Notes: generated by a model from the sequence alone, not told the origin. 64,000 nt of DNA from Lacticaseibacillus parakribbianus (GCF_025490915.1 NZ_JANQBA010000009.1:53058-117057), one strand, 5' to 3'. Positions 54,115-62,805 are shown, counted from the stretch's first letter. Numbers and translations: made by a program.

Positions 54115-55365
54115 TCAGGCCCGGTTCGGCTTGGCCGGGCCCAGGGTCAGCCGAGCGAAGACCATGGCGAGGCTCACCGCCAGGCCCAGCGGCAAAATCG
54201 CCGAGTAATCCAAGTGGCTGACCTCAATCAGCATGAACATGGCCATGAACGGGGCCTGCTGGGAGGCCGCCAGAAGCGCCGCGGCCCCGATCACCGCCAG
54301 CTGCCACACCAGTCCCAGCGACCCGCCGAAGCTCAGCGCGATCACCGCCCCAAGGGTCGCCCCGATGGCAATCGACGGCGTCAGGGTGCCTCCGGCCGCC
54401 CCGGCTCGCAGCGTGGCCACGGTGACTAGGCCCTTCAGCACGGCCCCGAGCAGCAGCAGCGGAATCAGCCGGGCGGCGTCGGCCTGCATCACGGTTTGGG
54501 CCAAGGCGCGGCCGTTACCCATGATCTGCGGAAAGCCGATGGCGATGGCGCCGGTCAAGGCCGCCACCAGCGGCAGCTGCCACAGGATGTGGTGGCCGCG
54601 GGTCGCATGGGCCCCGGCCCACTTGAACGCGCGGCGGAACCACCCGCCGATGGCGCCGCAGATTGGCGCGATGATTAGCACCGCCAGCACCGTTTTGGGT
54701 GCGAACGACGCCGCGCCGACCAGGTAGTACGGGCGAAACCCCTTCAAAAGCGACCCCACCAGCATCGCAATCACGGACATGGTGAAGCTGACCACCACGG
54801 TTCGCTTGCTGACCTTGTGCAGCAGGATCTCGACGGCAAACATCGTACCGGTCAACGGCGCGATGTAGACGCCGGCAAAGCCGGCCCCAGCCGCCGCGGC
54901 GACTAGGAGCTTGCGATCGGCTTCGGCCAAGCGCAGGCCGTGTCGCGCCAAGAAGCGCTGCCAGGCCTGGGCCAGCATCGCGGCCAGCTCGCGCGGCGCC
55001 AGCTCGCGGCCGACCGAGCCGCCGGCCCCGACGTACAGAATTTGGGTGAAGTCATGCACCAAGGTGGTCCACACCGGCATCCGCTGCCCGGCGATGCCAG
55101 CCGAAATCGCGACGGTCGGCCGCATGAAGCGGTGTAGCCCGTACCAGATGATGGCCGCGGCGATCCCGCCGCCAAGCACCGCCCCCACCTGCTGCAGCGG
55201 GGTCAGCCCGGTGGCGAAGGGGTGGGCCGCCGACTCCTGGAAGTGCAGGAACAGCTGCTCGATCACATCGAGAAAAACGCTGAGGACCACCGCCCCCAGG
55301 CCGGCCACCACCCCCAAAACCAGCGTCGAGGCTGCCAACACAATATTTTCACGTCGTTTTTCCAA
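54115..55365 (-). CDS. ClC-family anion channel or transporter
   Basis: A 416-residue ClC protein with about ten helices. The gating region appears as GGSVGRELAPRELA, keeping the Glu of the GREGP motif but otherwise altered; AISAGIAGQ stands for the GSGIP motif and GGTLTPSIAIGA for GxFxP. The divergent motifs make ion selectivity uncertain. Start is TTG at 55365, 7 nt after AGGAAGG. It lies between the maturase and TSUP genes, so charge or anion balancing during sulfate release is possible. Confidence 0.82.
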   Translation of the reverse strand: MEKRRENIVLAASTLVLGVVAGLGAVVLSVFLDVIEQLFLHFQESAAHPFATGLTPLQQVGAVLGGGIAAAIIWYGLHRFMRPTVAISAGIAGQRMPVWTTLVHDFTQILYVGAGGSVGRELAPRELAAMLAQAWQRFLARHGLRLAEADRKLLVAAAAGAGFAGVYIAPLTGTMFAVEILLHKVSKRTVVVSFTMSVIAMLVGSLLKGFRPYYLVGAASFAPKTVLAVLIIAPICGAIGGWFRRAFKWAGAHATRGHHILWQLPLVAALTGAIAIGFPQIMGNGRALAQTVMQADAARLIPLLLLGAVLKGLVTVATLRAGAAGGTLTPSIAIGATLGAVIALSFGGSLGLVWQLAVIGAAALLAASQQAPFMAMFMLIEVSHLDYSAILPLGLAVSLAMVFARLTLGPAKPNRA

Positions 55366-55469
55366 TGCAATGCCTTCCTATCCACGGTCTGTGCCCGTTC
55401 ATTAATTCTGCGCAGAACCGCGCATGATGCTTTCATTGTCTCATGGATTGCGCCTCAGCACTACCCCAC

Positions 55470-56606
55470 TCAGACCTGCGCCGGCACCGCCGGCTGGGCC
55501 GTAGCGGCCAGGCCCATGATGGCCTGGGCGTCGGGCAGCACGGTTTCAAGCACCGTGCGGTAGCCGCAGTAGCGGTTGGACTTGGCGACGTACATCGCGT
55601 CTTTCATGCGCTTGCAGCCGCCGCAGCACATTTTCTTGAACGGGCAGCTGTCGCAGTAGCTCGGCAGCTCACGCTTGTTTTGCAGCCAGTCAAAGGCTAG
55701 GGGCTGCTCGAACAGCTCGCGCAGCGTCTGCTTTTGGATGTAACCCAACCGGTACTTGTCCAAGGCGTAAAAGTCGCAGGGGTAAACCGACCCGTCGGCC
55801 TCGATCACGTACTGGATCTGGCACTGGCCGGCCAGCCCACACGCGGTGACCTGCCCCTTGACGAACAGGTTCAACACGTCGTCGAACAGCTTGATGCTGC
55901 GGTACTTGCCGGCCCGAAGCTCCTGCAACCACAGGGGAAACAGCTGCTGGTAGAAGCTGCCGAACCGCTCGGGGGTCAAGGCGAAGTCGCTTTTTTCGGT
56001 TGCGTCCAGGTCGTCCAGGCACGGAATGAACTGGACGAACTCGATGTTTTGGTCCTGGAAGAACTTGTAGACCTTCTGCGGGTGCTTGGCCAGCTCGTTG
56101 GTCAACACGCAGAGGATGTTGTACTGAATCCCGTATTCGTCGAACAACTCCTTGGTCTTCAACACGCGCCAAAACGTGCCGCGGCCGTGGGTGTCGACCC
56201 GGTTGAGGTCGTGGTAAATCGGACCGCCGTCGATCGACAGCCCGACCAGGAAGTGGTTGTCGCGCAACAGCGGCATCCACAGCTTGGTGATAATGGTGCC
56301 GTTGGTCTGAATCGCGTAATGCACCGTCACCTTCTTGGGCTGCTGATTGATGACGGCGATGAAGTGCTCGAAGTAGCTGAGTCCGGCCAAGGTCGGCTCG
56401 CCGCCTTGAAAGGCGATCGACAGCTCGTCGCCGTCGTTCAGGTCCCGGTAGATGTTGGGAATCATCTCATCGACCACCGCCTGCTTCATCTTGCCGTAGG
56501 ACCGCACCTCACGAATGCTTGAGATGTTGGCGTAAAAGCAGTACTTGCAGCGCAGGTTGCACAGCGCCGAGGCGGGTTTAATCAGTATGTTGACCGTTTT
56601 TTTCAT
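55470..56606 (-). CDS. Anaerobic sulfatase-maturating enzyme (radical SAM, SPASM)
   Basis: A 378-residue radical SAM enzyme that oxidises the active-site Cys (or Ser) of sulfatases to formylglycine. The cluster motif is CNLRCKYC (Cys16, 20, 23). The C-terminal SPASM region contains CGLAGQC, YPCDFYALDKYRLG and CPFKKMCCGGC for two auxiliary clusters. All three sulfatases in the window have a Cys at the modified position, matching its expected substrates. AAAGGAA lies 9 nt before the ATG. Confidence 0.9.
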   Translation of the reverse strand: MKKTVNILIKPASALCNLRCKYCFYANISSIREVRSYGKMKQAVVDEMIPNIYRDLNDGDELSIAFQGGEPTLAGLSYFEHFIAVINQQPKKVTVHYAIQTNGTIITKLWMPLLRDNHFLVGLSIDGGPIYHDLNRVDTHGRGTFWRVLKTKELFDEYGIQYNILCVLTNELAKHPQKVYKFFQDQNIEFVQFIPCLDDLDATEKSDFALTPERFGSFYQQLFPLWLQELRAGKYRSIKLFDDVLNLFVKGQVTACGLAGQCQIQYVIEADGSVYPCDFYALDKYRLGYIQKQTLRELFEQPLAFDWLQNKRELPSYCDSCPFKKMCCGGCKRMKDAMYVAKSNRYCGYRTVLETVLPDAQAIMGLAATAQPAVPAQV

Positions 56607-56649
56607 GAGTCGATTCCTTTCTTTGCCCTCACCACGAAGGCCAACGCCA

Positions 56650-56695
56650 AAGCAGGCGGCAGCATGCGCAAACTGCCACACGCAGCCGCCTGCTT
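56650..56695 (-). other. Intercistronic stem-loop between sulfatase 1 and maturase
   Basis: A perfect 11-bp stem (56650-56660 with 56685-56695) without a T tract on the reverse strand; probably shapes the message rather than ending it. Confidence 0.55.
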
Positions 56696-56704
56696 ACGGC
56701 GTCG

Positions 56705-58231
56705 TTAGAACTCGCGACCACTGTACCGTTCGTTCAGGGGGAGGCGCAGGTGGTTGAATTCATAAATCAGATTGTCGTGATGCGCGATCATCCAATCGCG
56801 CAGCGCGATGCGCAGCGTGTGCAGCAAGTTCTGGTAGCCGACGTTGTCAATCTGGTTGACCTCCTCGTGCGGATCGGTACTCAGATCGTACAGCTCGTCG
56901 ATGTCGCCGCAGTTGAAGATGTACTTGTACTGCCCTTGGCGCAGCATGCGCTGGGAGAACAGCACGGAGCCAATGCCGGAGCACTCGGTCACCACGTTTT
57001 GCGGCCAAGCGACCGGCGTGTGTTCAAGCAGCGGCCGGAAGGATTGGCCGTCGCGCTCACGCGCCGCCTTCCCCACCCCGGCGTAGTCCAGGATGGTGGA
57101 GTACATGTCGGCGTTGCTCAAAAGCGCCGGTTCATGCGCGGATTCGGTCTGCTGTGGCAGCTTGACCATCAAAGGCACCGTCACGGTTTCCTCGTACATG
57201 AAAATCGCCTTGTCGAACAGGCCACCGTGGATGCCCAAAGACTCGCCGTGGTCGGCGGAGAAAATAATCAGCGTGTTGTCGTACAGGTCGTTTTGCTTCA
57301 GCCACGCGATCAGCCGGCCAATCTGGTAGTCGATGTGCGTGATCTCGGCGTAGTAGTGCTTGACGATCGGCTCAAGCTCTTCCCAAGTGGCGACGTTGCC
57401 ACGCTTGAGGTCGTGAATCTTGGGCTTTGGCGAATCCGCCGGGTCCTTCCAATTCGGCCAAGGCGGCAGCTTCACGTCGTCGTACTTGTGCAAAAACTCG
57501 CTTGGCACAAAGTACGGCTCGTGCGGCCCCCAGAAGTTGAGCTGGAAGTACCAAGGCTTTTCGGCCTTGGCGAACTCACCGAGGTAATGCTCGGCGCGGT
57601 CGATCAGGTACTGGTCCACCGAGGTGTCGACGCCGCTGGTGATTTGCCCGGCCTGGTGCCCCTCGTAAAAACCGTTGATGCGGTGTTCGATGGTCACTTC
57701 CTTGCCCTGATCTTTCAGCCACTGGCGGTATTCCGGGTAGCCGAAGCCGCCGAAGCCGTGGCCCGGAAAGTCGTCGCCGGTGTAGCCGATGTGCGTCGGC
57801 ACGGAGTCAAAGCCCTTGTCGTACTCGGCGAACTGCACGTCACCCATGTAGTGCTGCAGGTATTCGTCGTGCTGGACGTTGTAGATGCCAGACCCCAGGT
57901 GCCACTTGCCGGTGTAGCCGGTTTGGTAGCCGGCGACGTTGAGCTGACGCGACAAGAGCTTCGGCGAATCCGGCAGCTCCTGGACCATGTTGCCGACGTT
58001 GTACGAGTTGGTCAGCATCCCGTGGTGCATCGGGTACAGCCCCGTTTGCAGCGTCGCCCGGGCCGGGGTGCAGATCGGACAGGTGGTGTAGCAGTTGTCA
58101 AAAATGGTCGCGTGCTTGGCCAGCTCGTCGAGGTTCGGCGTTTGGCACAGCGCGTCTGAGGCGTAGGCCTTCAGCGTGTCCTTGCGCTGCTGGTCGGTCA
58201 GAATGAACAAGATGTTCGGCTTGTCAGTCAT
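56705..58231 (-). CDS. Sulfatase 1 (family S1, Cys-type)
   Basis: A 508-residue alkaline-phosphatase-fold sulfatase. The metal-binding start is ILFILTDQQ (Asp13). The formylglycine motif is CTPAR (Cys54-Arg58), where Ala replaces the more usual Ser. The second metal site is in FSADHGESLG. No signal peptide, so it works in the cytoplasm and is accessible to the maturase. The substrate (sulfated GlcNAc, Gal or Man) cannot be read. It overlaps the EEP 2 gene by 8 nt. Quite distant from the two sulfatases upstream. Confidence 0.88.
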   Translation of the reverse strand: MTDKPNILFILTDQQRKDTLKAYASDALCQTPNLDELAKHATIFDNCYTTCPICTPARATLQTGLYPMHHGMLTNSYNVGNMVQELPDSPKLLSRQLNVAGYQTGYTGKWHLGSGIYNVQHDEYLQHYMGDVQFAEYDKGFDSVPTHIGYTGDDFPGHGFGGFGYPEYRQWLKDQGKEVTIEHRINGFYEGHQAGQITSGVDTSVDQYLIDRAEHYLGEFAKAEKPWYFQLNFWGPHEPYFVPSEFLHKYDDVKLPPWPNWKDPADSPKPKIHDLKRGNVATWEELEPIVKHYYAEITHIDYQIGRLIAWLKQNDLYDNTLIIFSADHGESLGIHGGLFDKAIFMYEETVTVPLMVKLPQQTESAHEPALLSNADMYSTILDYAGVGKAARERDGQSFRPLLEHTPVAWPQNVVTECSGIGSVLFSQRMLRQGQYKYIFNCGDIDELYDLSTDPHEEVNQIDNVGYQNLLHTLRIALRDWMIAHHDNLIYEFNHLRLPLNERYSGREF

Positions 58232-59012
58232 GGTTTTCCTCCCTGAAATTCAGTTCGACGGTCACGGGAAAATGATCCGACGCGTACTTGCCCGGCGCCG
58301 AGACCGTGGTGTCCACGGCGTAGCTTGACACGGCCAAGTCCCGGACGAAGACGTAATCCAGCCGCTGCATCACCGGGTTGGCATGTGGGACGTACGACAG
58401 GTCGTCCATCCAGGTGCCGCCCAGCGGGTCAATGACTTGCGCGGCCACCTTCAGGCTGTCTTGAAAGCTCGCCGGCATCGCCGCGTAGGCCGGATCATCC
58501 GGCTCCATGTTGAAGTCCCCGCAGACAAACACCGGTAGCCCTGGTTGCTGGGCGGTCAAGAAGGCCCCAATCTGGCGAACGCCGGCGACTCGTGCGGCGG
58601 CCGAACCGTCGTCCAGATGCGCGGTCACCGCCACAAACTCGCGGCCGGACGCCGCTTCTTGGAGCTTTGCCCACTGAAACACGCGGCGGTTGCCCGTGCC
58701 GGGGTAAAACGACGGCACCGCCGGGGTGGCCGACAGCCACTGGTGCCCGGCATCTTCTAGGGTGAACTTGGCCGGGTCGTAGTAAATCGCGGCCGCCTCC
58801 CCCTGGCCGTCGCCGTCTCGGGGAATGCCGACATGGGCGAAGCCGGCCAGCGCGTTCAGGTCGGCGTACAGGTGCGGCAGCGCCTCTTCGACGCAAAACA
58901 GGTCCGGCGCCAGCCGCCGCAGGTTCTCAATCACATAGGGCCGCCGCGCCGCCCAGGCCCAGTCGCCGTCAACCGGCGTGTCGTAGCGAATGTTGTACGT
59001 GGTTAACCGCAT
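58224..59012 (-). CDS. Endonuclease/exonuclease/phosphatase (EEP) family hydrolase 2
   Basis: A 262-residue EEP-fold hydrolase: TYNIRYD, LFCVEEALP (metal Glu region), TAHLDDGS, VFVCGDFNME and SDHFPV are all present. It is longer than EEP 1 and clearly a different subfamily. It sits between two sulfatase genes with overlaps on both sides, so it is integral to this operon. Removal of phosphate or a phosphodiester from the imported glycan is a plausible role. The second of two adjacent ATGs (59012) has the better GGAGG spacing (7 nt). Confidence 0.8.
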   Translation of the reverse strand: MRLTTYNIRYDTPVDGDWAWAARRPYVIENLRRLAPDLFCVEEALPHLYADLNALAGFAHVGIPRDGDGQGEAAAIYYDPAKFTLEDAGHQWLSATPAVPSFYPGTGNRRVFQWAKLQEAASGREFVAVTAHLDDGSAAARVAGVRQIGAFLTAQQPGLPVFVCGDFNMEPDDPAYAAMPASFQDSLKVAAQVIDPLGGTWMDDLSYVPHANPVMQRLDYVFVRDLAVSSYAVDTTVSAPGKYASDHFPVTVELNFREENHD

Positions 59013-60403
59013 CATTTTTCCTCCCGCGCCCAAAAGCGCTGGCCCTGGCTGAAGCTCAGGTCGCCTTGGGCGGCCGCCAGCTCGAACATGCGCTTGCGCA
59101 TCGCGGCGATCACCGGCTGCGCCTTGGCTGTGTGCGATAGATCAACTTCTTCATCCGGATCCAAGTGACGATCGAAGAGCTGGGTGTGGGCGCCGTCCTT
59201 GGTGCGGTACTCGATCAGCTTGTAGTCCTTGGTCACCAGGCCGCGAATCTTATCGGTGAACTGCAGGTAAACCTCGTCGCGGCCGCCTGCCTGGCCCTGA
59301 ATCTGCGGCAGCAGGCTGTGGCCGAACACGCCGTCTGGAATCGGCAGGCCGGCGTAATCCAAGATCGTCGGCATCATGTCGAGCAGCAGTACCTTGCCGG
59401 CGACGCGCTTATCCTTAGGGATATTGGGGCCGGCGAGAATCATCGGGATGCGAATCGAGTTGTCGTAGAGGTTTTGCTTACCCATCAGGCCGTGCTGGCC
59501 CAAGGAGATGCCGTGGTCGGCGACGTAGACGATCAGGGTATTTGCGAGTTGCCCGGTTTCCTCAAGCGCCGCCACGATGTCACCGACGCGATCGTCGATG
59601 TGCGTGATCATCGCGTAGTAGTCGGCCAGGTGGCGCCGCACTTCGCTGATCGGCCGCGGGTAGTCGACCAACTGCTCGTCGCGCTCGCCGCGAATGTCGA
59701 ACTCGAAGGGGTGCTGCGGCAGGTAGTTGTCCGGCAGCGTCAAGCGCTCCGGATCGTACATGGCCGAGTACTTGTCCGGCATCGTTCGCGGGTCGTGCGG
59801 TGCCATGAACGCGCCGTACATGAAGAACGGCTGCGTTGAATCCTTGCGGTCCTTGATCGCCTGAATCAGGGTGTCGGCGAACAGGTCCGTCGAGTGCTTG
59901 CCGACGTTGATGCGATTGGCCGGCAGGTGCCAGACGGTGTTGGTCGAGAACGGATCGTAGGTGAAGTTTTTGACGTGGTCGTAGCGGCCCGTGGGGTCAA
60001 AATCGCTGACCGGCACGTTCCAGTGGTCCCACATGCCGCCGAAATACACGTTGGCCGCGTCACCGAAGCTGCGGGCAAAACTGTTGGTGCCGTTGTGCCA
60101 CTTGCCGGTGCCAAACGTCGCGTAGCCGCCTTTTTGCAGCTGCTCACCCAACAGGGGCTGGTCGGCCGGCAGGTCATCGCCGGCGTCCTCCCAGCTGGTC
60201 ACGTAGCGGCCGGTGTGAAGCATCGCGCGGCTGGGCATGCAAACCGCCCCGCTTGAGCCGCCGGGGATGAACGCCTCGGTGAAGCTGGTGCCGCGGTGAA
60301 CCAACTGGTCGAAGTGCGGGGTGATGATCTCCGGATTGCCCAGCGCGTGAATCGTGTTGAAGCGCTGGTCGTCGGCAATCATCAGCAAAATATTGGGTTT
60401 CAT
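59012..60403 (-). CDS. Sulfatase 2 (family S1, Cys-type)
   Basis: A 463-residue sulfatase with metal-site LLMIADDQR, formylglycine motif CMPSR (Cys55-Arg59), GKWHNG, and YVADHGISLGQHGL. No signal peptide. It is very similar to sulfatase 3 throughout, pointing to a tandem duplication; differences are small and include sites near the substrate pocket. GGAGG precedes the ATG. Its stop overlaps the first ATG of EEP 2. Confidence 0.9.
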   Translation of the reverse strand: MKPNILLMIADDQRFNTIHALGNPEIITPHFDQLVHRGTSFTEAFIPGGSSGAVCMPSRAMLHTGRYVTSWEDAGDDLPADQPLLGEQLQKGGYATFGTGKWHNGTNSFARSFGDAANVYFGGMWDHWNVPVSDFDPTGRYDHVKNFTYDPFSTNTVWHLPANRINVGKHSTDLFADTLIQAIKDRKDSTQPFFMYGAFMAPHDPRTMPDKYSAMYDPERLTLPDNYLPQHPFEFDIRGERDEQLVDYPRPISEVRRHLADYYAMITHIDDRVGDIVAALEETGQLANTLIVYVADHGISLGQHGLMGKQNLYDNSIRIPMILAGPNIPKDKRVAGKVLLLDMMPTILDYAGLPIPDGVFGHSLLPQIQGQAGGRDEVYLQFTDKIRGLVTKDYKLIEYRTKDGAHTQLFDRHLDPDEEVDLSHTAKAQPVIAAMRKRMFELAAAQGDLSFSQGQRFWAREEK

Positions 60404-60411
60404 GAGACCTC

Positions 60412-61803
60412 CTACCGCTCGTCGCGGGACCAGAATTCCTCACCCTGCGAGAAGTCCAGGTCGCCTTGGGCCGCCGCCAGCTCGAACATGCGCTTGCGCA
60501 GCCGGGCAATCACCGGCTGAGCCGCCGCGGTGTGCGACAGGTCGTACTCCTCGTTTGGGTCCCGGTGCCGGTCGAACAGCTGGGTGTGCGACCCCTGCAC
60601 GGTGCGGTACTCGATCAGCTTGTAGTCCTTGGTCACCAGGCCGCGAATCTTGTCGGTGAACTGCAGGTAAACCTCGTCGCGGCCGCCTGCCTGACCTTGA
60701 ATTTGCGGCAGCAGGCTGTGGCCGAACACGCCGTCTGGAATCGGCAGACCGACGTAATCCAGAATCGTCGGCATCATGTCGAGCAGCAGTGCCTTGCCGG
60801 CGACGCGCTTGTCCTTAGGGATGTTTGGACCGGCGAGAATCATCGGGATGCGAATCGAGTTGTCGTAGAGGTTTTGCTTGCCGATCAAGCCGTGCTGGCC
60901 CAGGGAAATCCCGTGGTCGGCGACGTAGACGATCAGGGTGTTTGCGAGCTGCCCGGTTTCCTCAAGCGCCGCGACGATGTCACCGACGCGGTCGTCGATG
61001 TGCGTGATCATGCCGTAGTAATCGGCGATGTGCTGCTTGACGGCGCTGATTTTTCTCGGGTAGGCTTCAAGCGACTCGTCGCGCTGGGCCCGCATGTCAA
61101 ACTCGAACGGGTGCTGGGGCAGGTAGTTGTCCGGCAGCTCGATGGTGGCCGGATCGTACATGGCCGAGTACTTGTCCGGCATGGTCCGCGGGTCGTGCGG
61201 CGCCATGAACGCGCCGTACATGAAGAACGGCTGGGTCGAGTCCTGATGGTCCTTGATCGCCTGGATCATGGTGTCGGCGAACAGGTCCGTCGAGTGCTTG
61301 CCGATGTTGATGCGGTCGGCCGGCAGCTGGATGGTGCGGTGCGTCGAGAACGGATCTTGGGTGAAGGTCTTCAGGTGGTTGTACTGGCCGGTCGGGTCAA
61401 AGTCGTTGACCGGCACGTTCCAGTGGTCCCACATGCCGCCGAAGAAAATGTTGCCACCTTCGTTGAAGCTGCGGGCGAAACTCCGGGTGCCGTTGTGCCA
61501 CTTGCCGGTGCCAAAGGCGGTGTAGCCGCCCTTTTGCAGCTCCTCGCCCAACAGCGCCTGGTCGTCCGGAATCGTCTCGCCGTCGTCTTCCCAAGACGTC
61601 ACGTAGCGGCCGGTCGCAAGCATCGCGCGGCTGGGCATGCAGACCGCGCCGCTTGAGCCGCCGGGGATGAACGCCTCGGTGAAGCTGGTACCGCGGTGGA
61701 CCAGCTTGTCGAAGTTCGGGGTAATGATCTGGTCGTTACCCAGCGCGTGGATGGTGTTGAAGCGCTGATCATCGGCAATCATCAAAAGCACATTAGGTTT
61801 CAA
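60412..61803 (-). CDS. Sulfatase 3 (family S1, Cys-type)
   Basis: A 463-residue sulfatase, tandem paralogue of sulfatase 2 with identical length, CMPSR at the same place and the same metal motifs. Start is TTG at 61803, preceded by AAAGGAG. It is the first gene of an operon running sulfatase 3, sulfatase 2, EEP 2, sulfatase 1, and then probably maturase, ClC, TSUP and GH20. Near-identical C-terminal segments between the two copies suggest recent duplication or gene conversion. Confidence 0.9.
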   Translation of the reverse strand: MKPNVLLMIADDQRFNTIHALGNDQIITPNFDKLVHRGTSFTEAFIPGGSSGAVCMPSRAMLATGRYVTSWEDDGETIPDDQALLGEELQKGGYTAFGTGKWHNGTRSFARSFNEGGNIFFGGMWDHWNVPVNDFDPTGQYNHLKTFTQDPFSTHRTIQLPADRINIGKHSTDLFADTMIQAIKDHQDSTQPFFMYGAFMAPHDPRTMPDKYSAMYDPATIELPDNYLPQHPFEFDMRAQRDESLEAYPRKISAVKQHIADYYGMITHIDDRVGDIVAALEETGQLANTLIVYVADHGISLGQHGLIGKQNLYDNSIRIPMILAGPNIPKDKRVAGKALLLDMMPTILDYVGLPIPDGVFGHSLLPQIQGQAGGRDEVYLQFTDKIRGLVTKDYKLIEYRTVQGSHTQLFDRHRDPNEEYDLSHTAAAQPVIARLRKRMFELAAAQGDLDFSQGEEFWSRDER

Positions 61804-61853
61804 TTCCGATCTCTCCTTTGGTGGTGGCCGGGCTGCCCCGGCCTTCTACTTTC

Positions 61854-61911
61854 AGTATGCAGGCACGACAGGAAAGCGCAATCAATCCGGCCCTAAAGTT
61901 GGTATCCGGCC
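61854..61911 (-). promoter_or_regulatory. Sulfatase operon promoter with upstream direct repeats
   Basis: On the reverse strand TTGCGC (61876-61881), 16 bp, CATACT (61854-61859). Just upstream, GGCCGGAT occurs twice as direct repeats (61885-61892 and 61904-61911; 19 bp apart), a candidate site for the AraC protein encoded next door. The leader has a GGCCGGG/CCCGGCC hairpin at about 61826-61843. Confidence 0.5.
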
Positions 61912-61916
61912 GTATA

Positions 61917-62753
61917 TCATGAACGCCCCTGCACCGTCGACGGCGGCTCGCCGTAGTGCTGCTTGAACAGGCGGCTGAAGTAGAACGGATCCTGGTAGCC
62001 GACCGAGGTCGCGACCTGATTGATCGGCAGGTCGGTTTCCTTGAGAATCTGCGTCGCCTTTTTCATGCGCAAGGCCGTCAGGTAGCTCATCGGGCTCTCG
62101 CCCCGCACCGCCTTGAAGGTTCGCGACAGGTGGGCGGCCGAGACGTGCAGGTCCGAGGCGAGGTCGGCCAAGGTCACCGCCTCTTGGTAATGTGCCTCTA
62201 GGTAATAGGTCGCGCTGGCCACCAGCGCCTGCTGATCGACGCTTGGTTCGGCCTGGGTGGTGGTGACCGCACGGTCTGCCGCCACCCGGTTGTCCGGCAA
62301 GGCCCGCATCAGCAGGCACAACAGCTCGACCACCTCGGCTTGGACCAGCAGCTGGTGGCCGAACGCGCCGTTGTTGATGCTTTCGGCCGCGATCCGCCTG
62401 GCGCAGGCGAAAAAGGCCTGGGCCTGATCGCCCAGCGCCACCACCGAGTCGGCGAAGGGCAGGGTGTCCGGCTTGACGCCGGGCAGCGCAATCTGGCGAA
62501 AGCCGATGTGCAACTGGGTGCTTTCGGTCCCGGGCCGCTGGGTCTCTTGGTGGTGAACACCGGGGTTGAACAGCAGCACCTGGCCGGGCGTGATGCGGGT
62601 GGTCGCACCTTCGATGGTGTAATCCGACGTCCCGCTGAGCATGATCGACATCTCCAAGAACGCGTGGGCGTGATAGGGATAGGTGCCGGGCCGCGCGTTG
62701 TGGTAGGTGAAGGCGTATAGAATATCGGGAGCAAACGTTTTGAGTTCGAACAT
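61917..62753 (-). CDS. AraC-family regulator with cupin sensor
   Basis: A 278-residue one-component regulator. The N-terminal cupin (HNARPGTYPYHAHAFLEMSIMLSG, then ITPGQVLLFNPGVHH) binds an effector. Two C-terminal AraC helix-turn-helix motifs follow (TLADLASDLHVSAAHLSRTF and PINQVATSVGYQDPFYFSRLF). The ATG at 62753 is 8 nt past AAAGGA. It lies directly upstream of the sulfatase operon on the same strand and probably activates it, responding to a sugar made during glycan breakdown. Confidence 0.88.
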   Translation of the reverse strand: MFELKTFAPDILYAFTYHNARPGTYPYHAHAFLEMSIMLSGTSDYTIEGATTRITPGQVLLFNPGVHHQETQRPGTESTQLHIGFRQIALPGVKPDTLPFADSVVALGDQAQAFFACARRIAAESINNGAFGHQLLVQAEVVELLCLLMRALPDNRVAADRAVTTTQAEPSVDQQALVASATYYLEAHYQEAVTLADLASDLHVSAAHLSRTFKAVRGESPMSYLTALRMKKATQILKETDLPINQVATSVGYQDPFYFSRLFKQHYGEPPSTVQGRS

Positions 62754-62776
62754 ATCGGGGTCCTTTGTTTTTACCA

Positions 62777-62805
62777 TTGCGCGACCGACTGTTCTCTGCC
62801 ACACT
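62777..62805 (+). promoter_or_regulatory. Promoter of YitT-like gene
   Basis: TTGCGC (62777-62782), 17 bp, CACACT (62800-62805). Confidence 0.5.
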
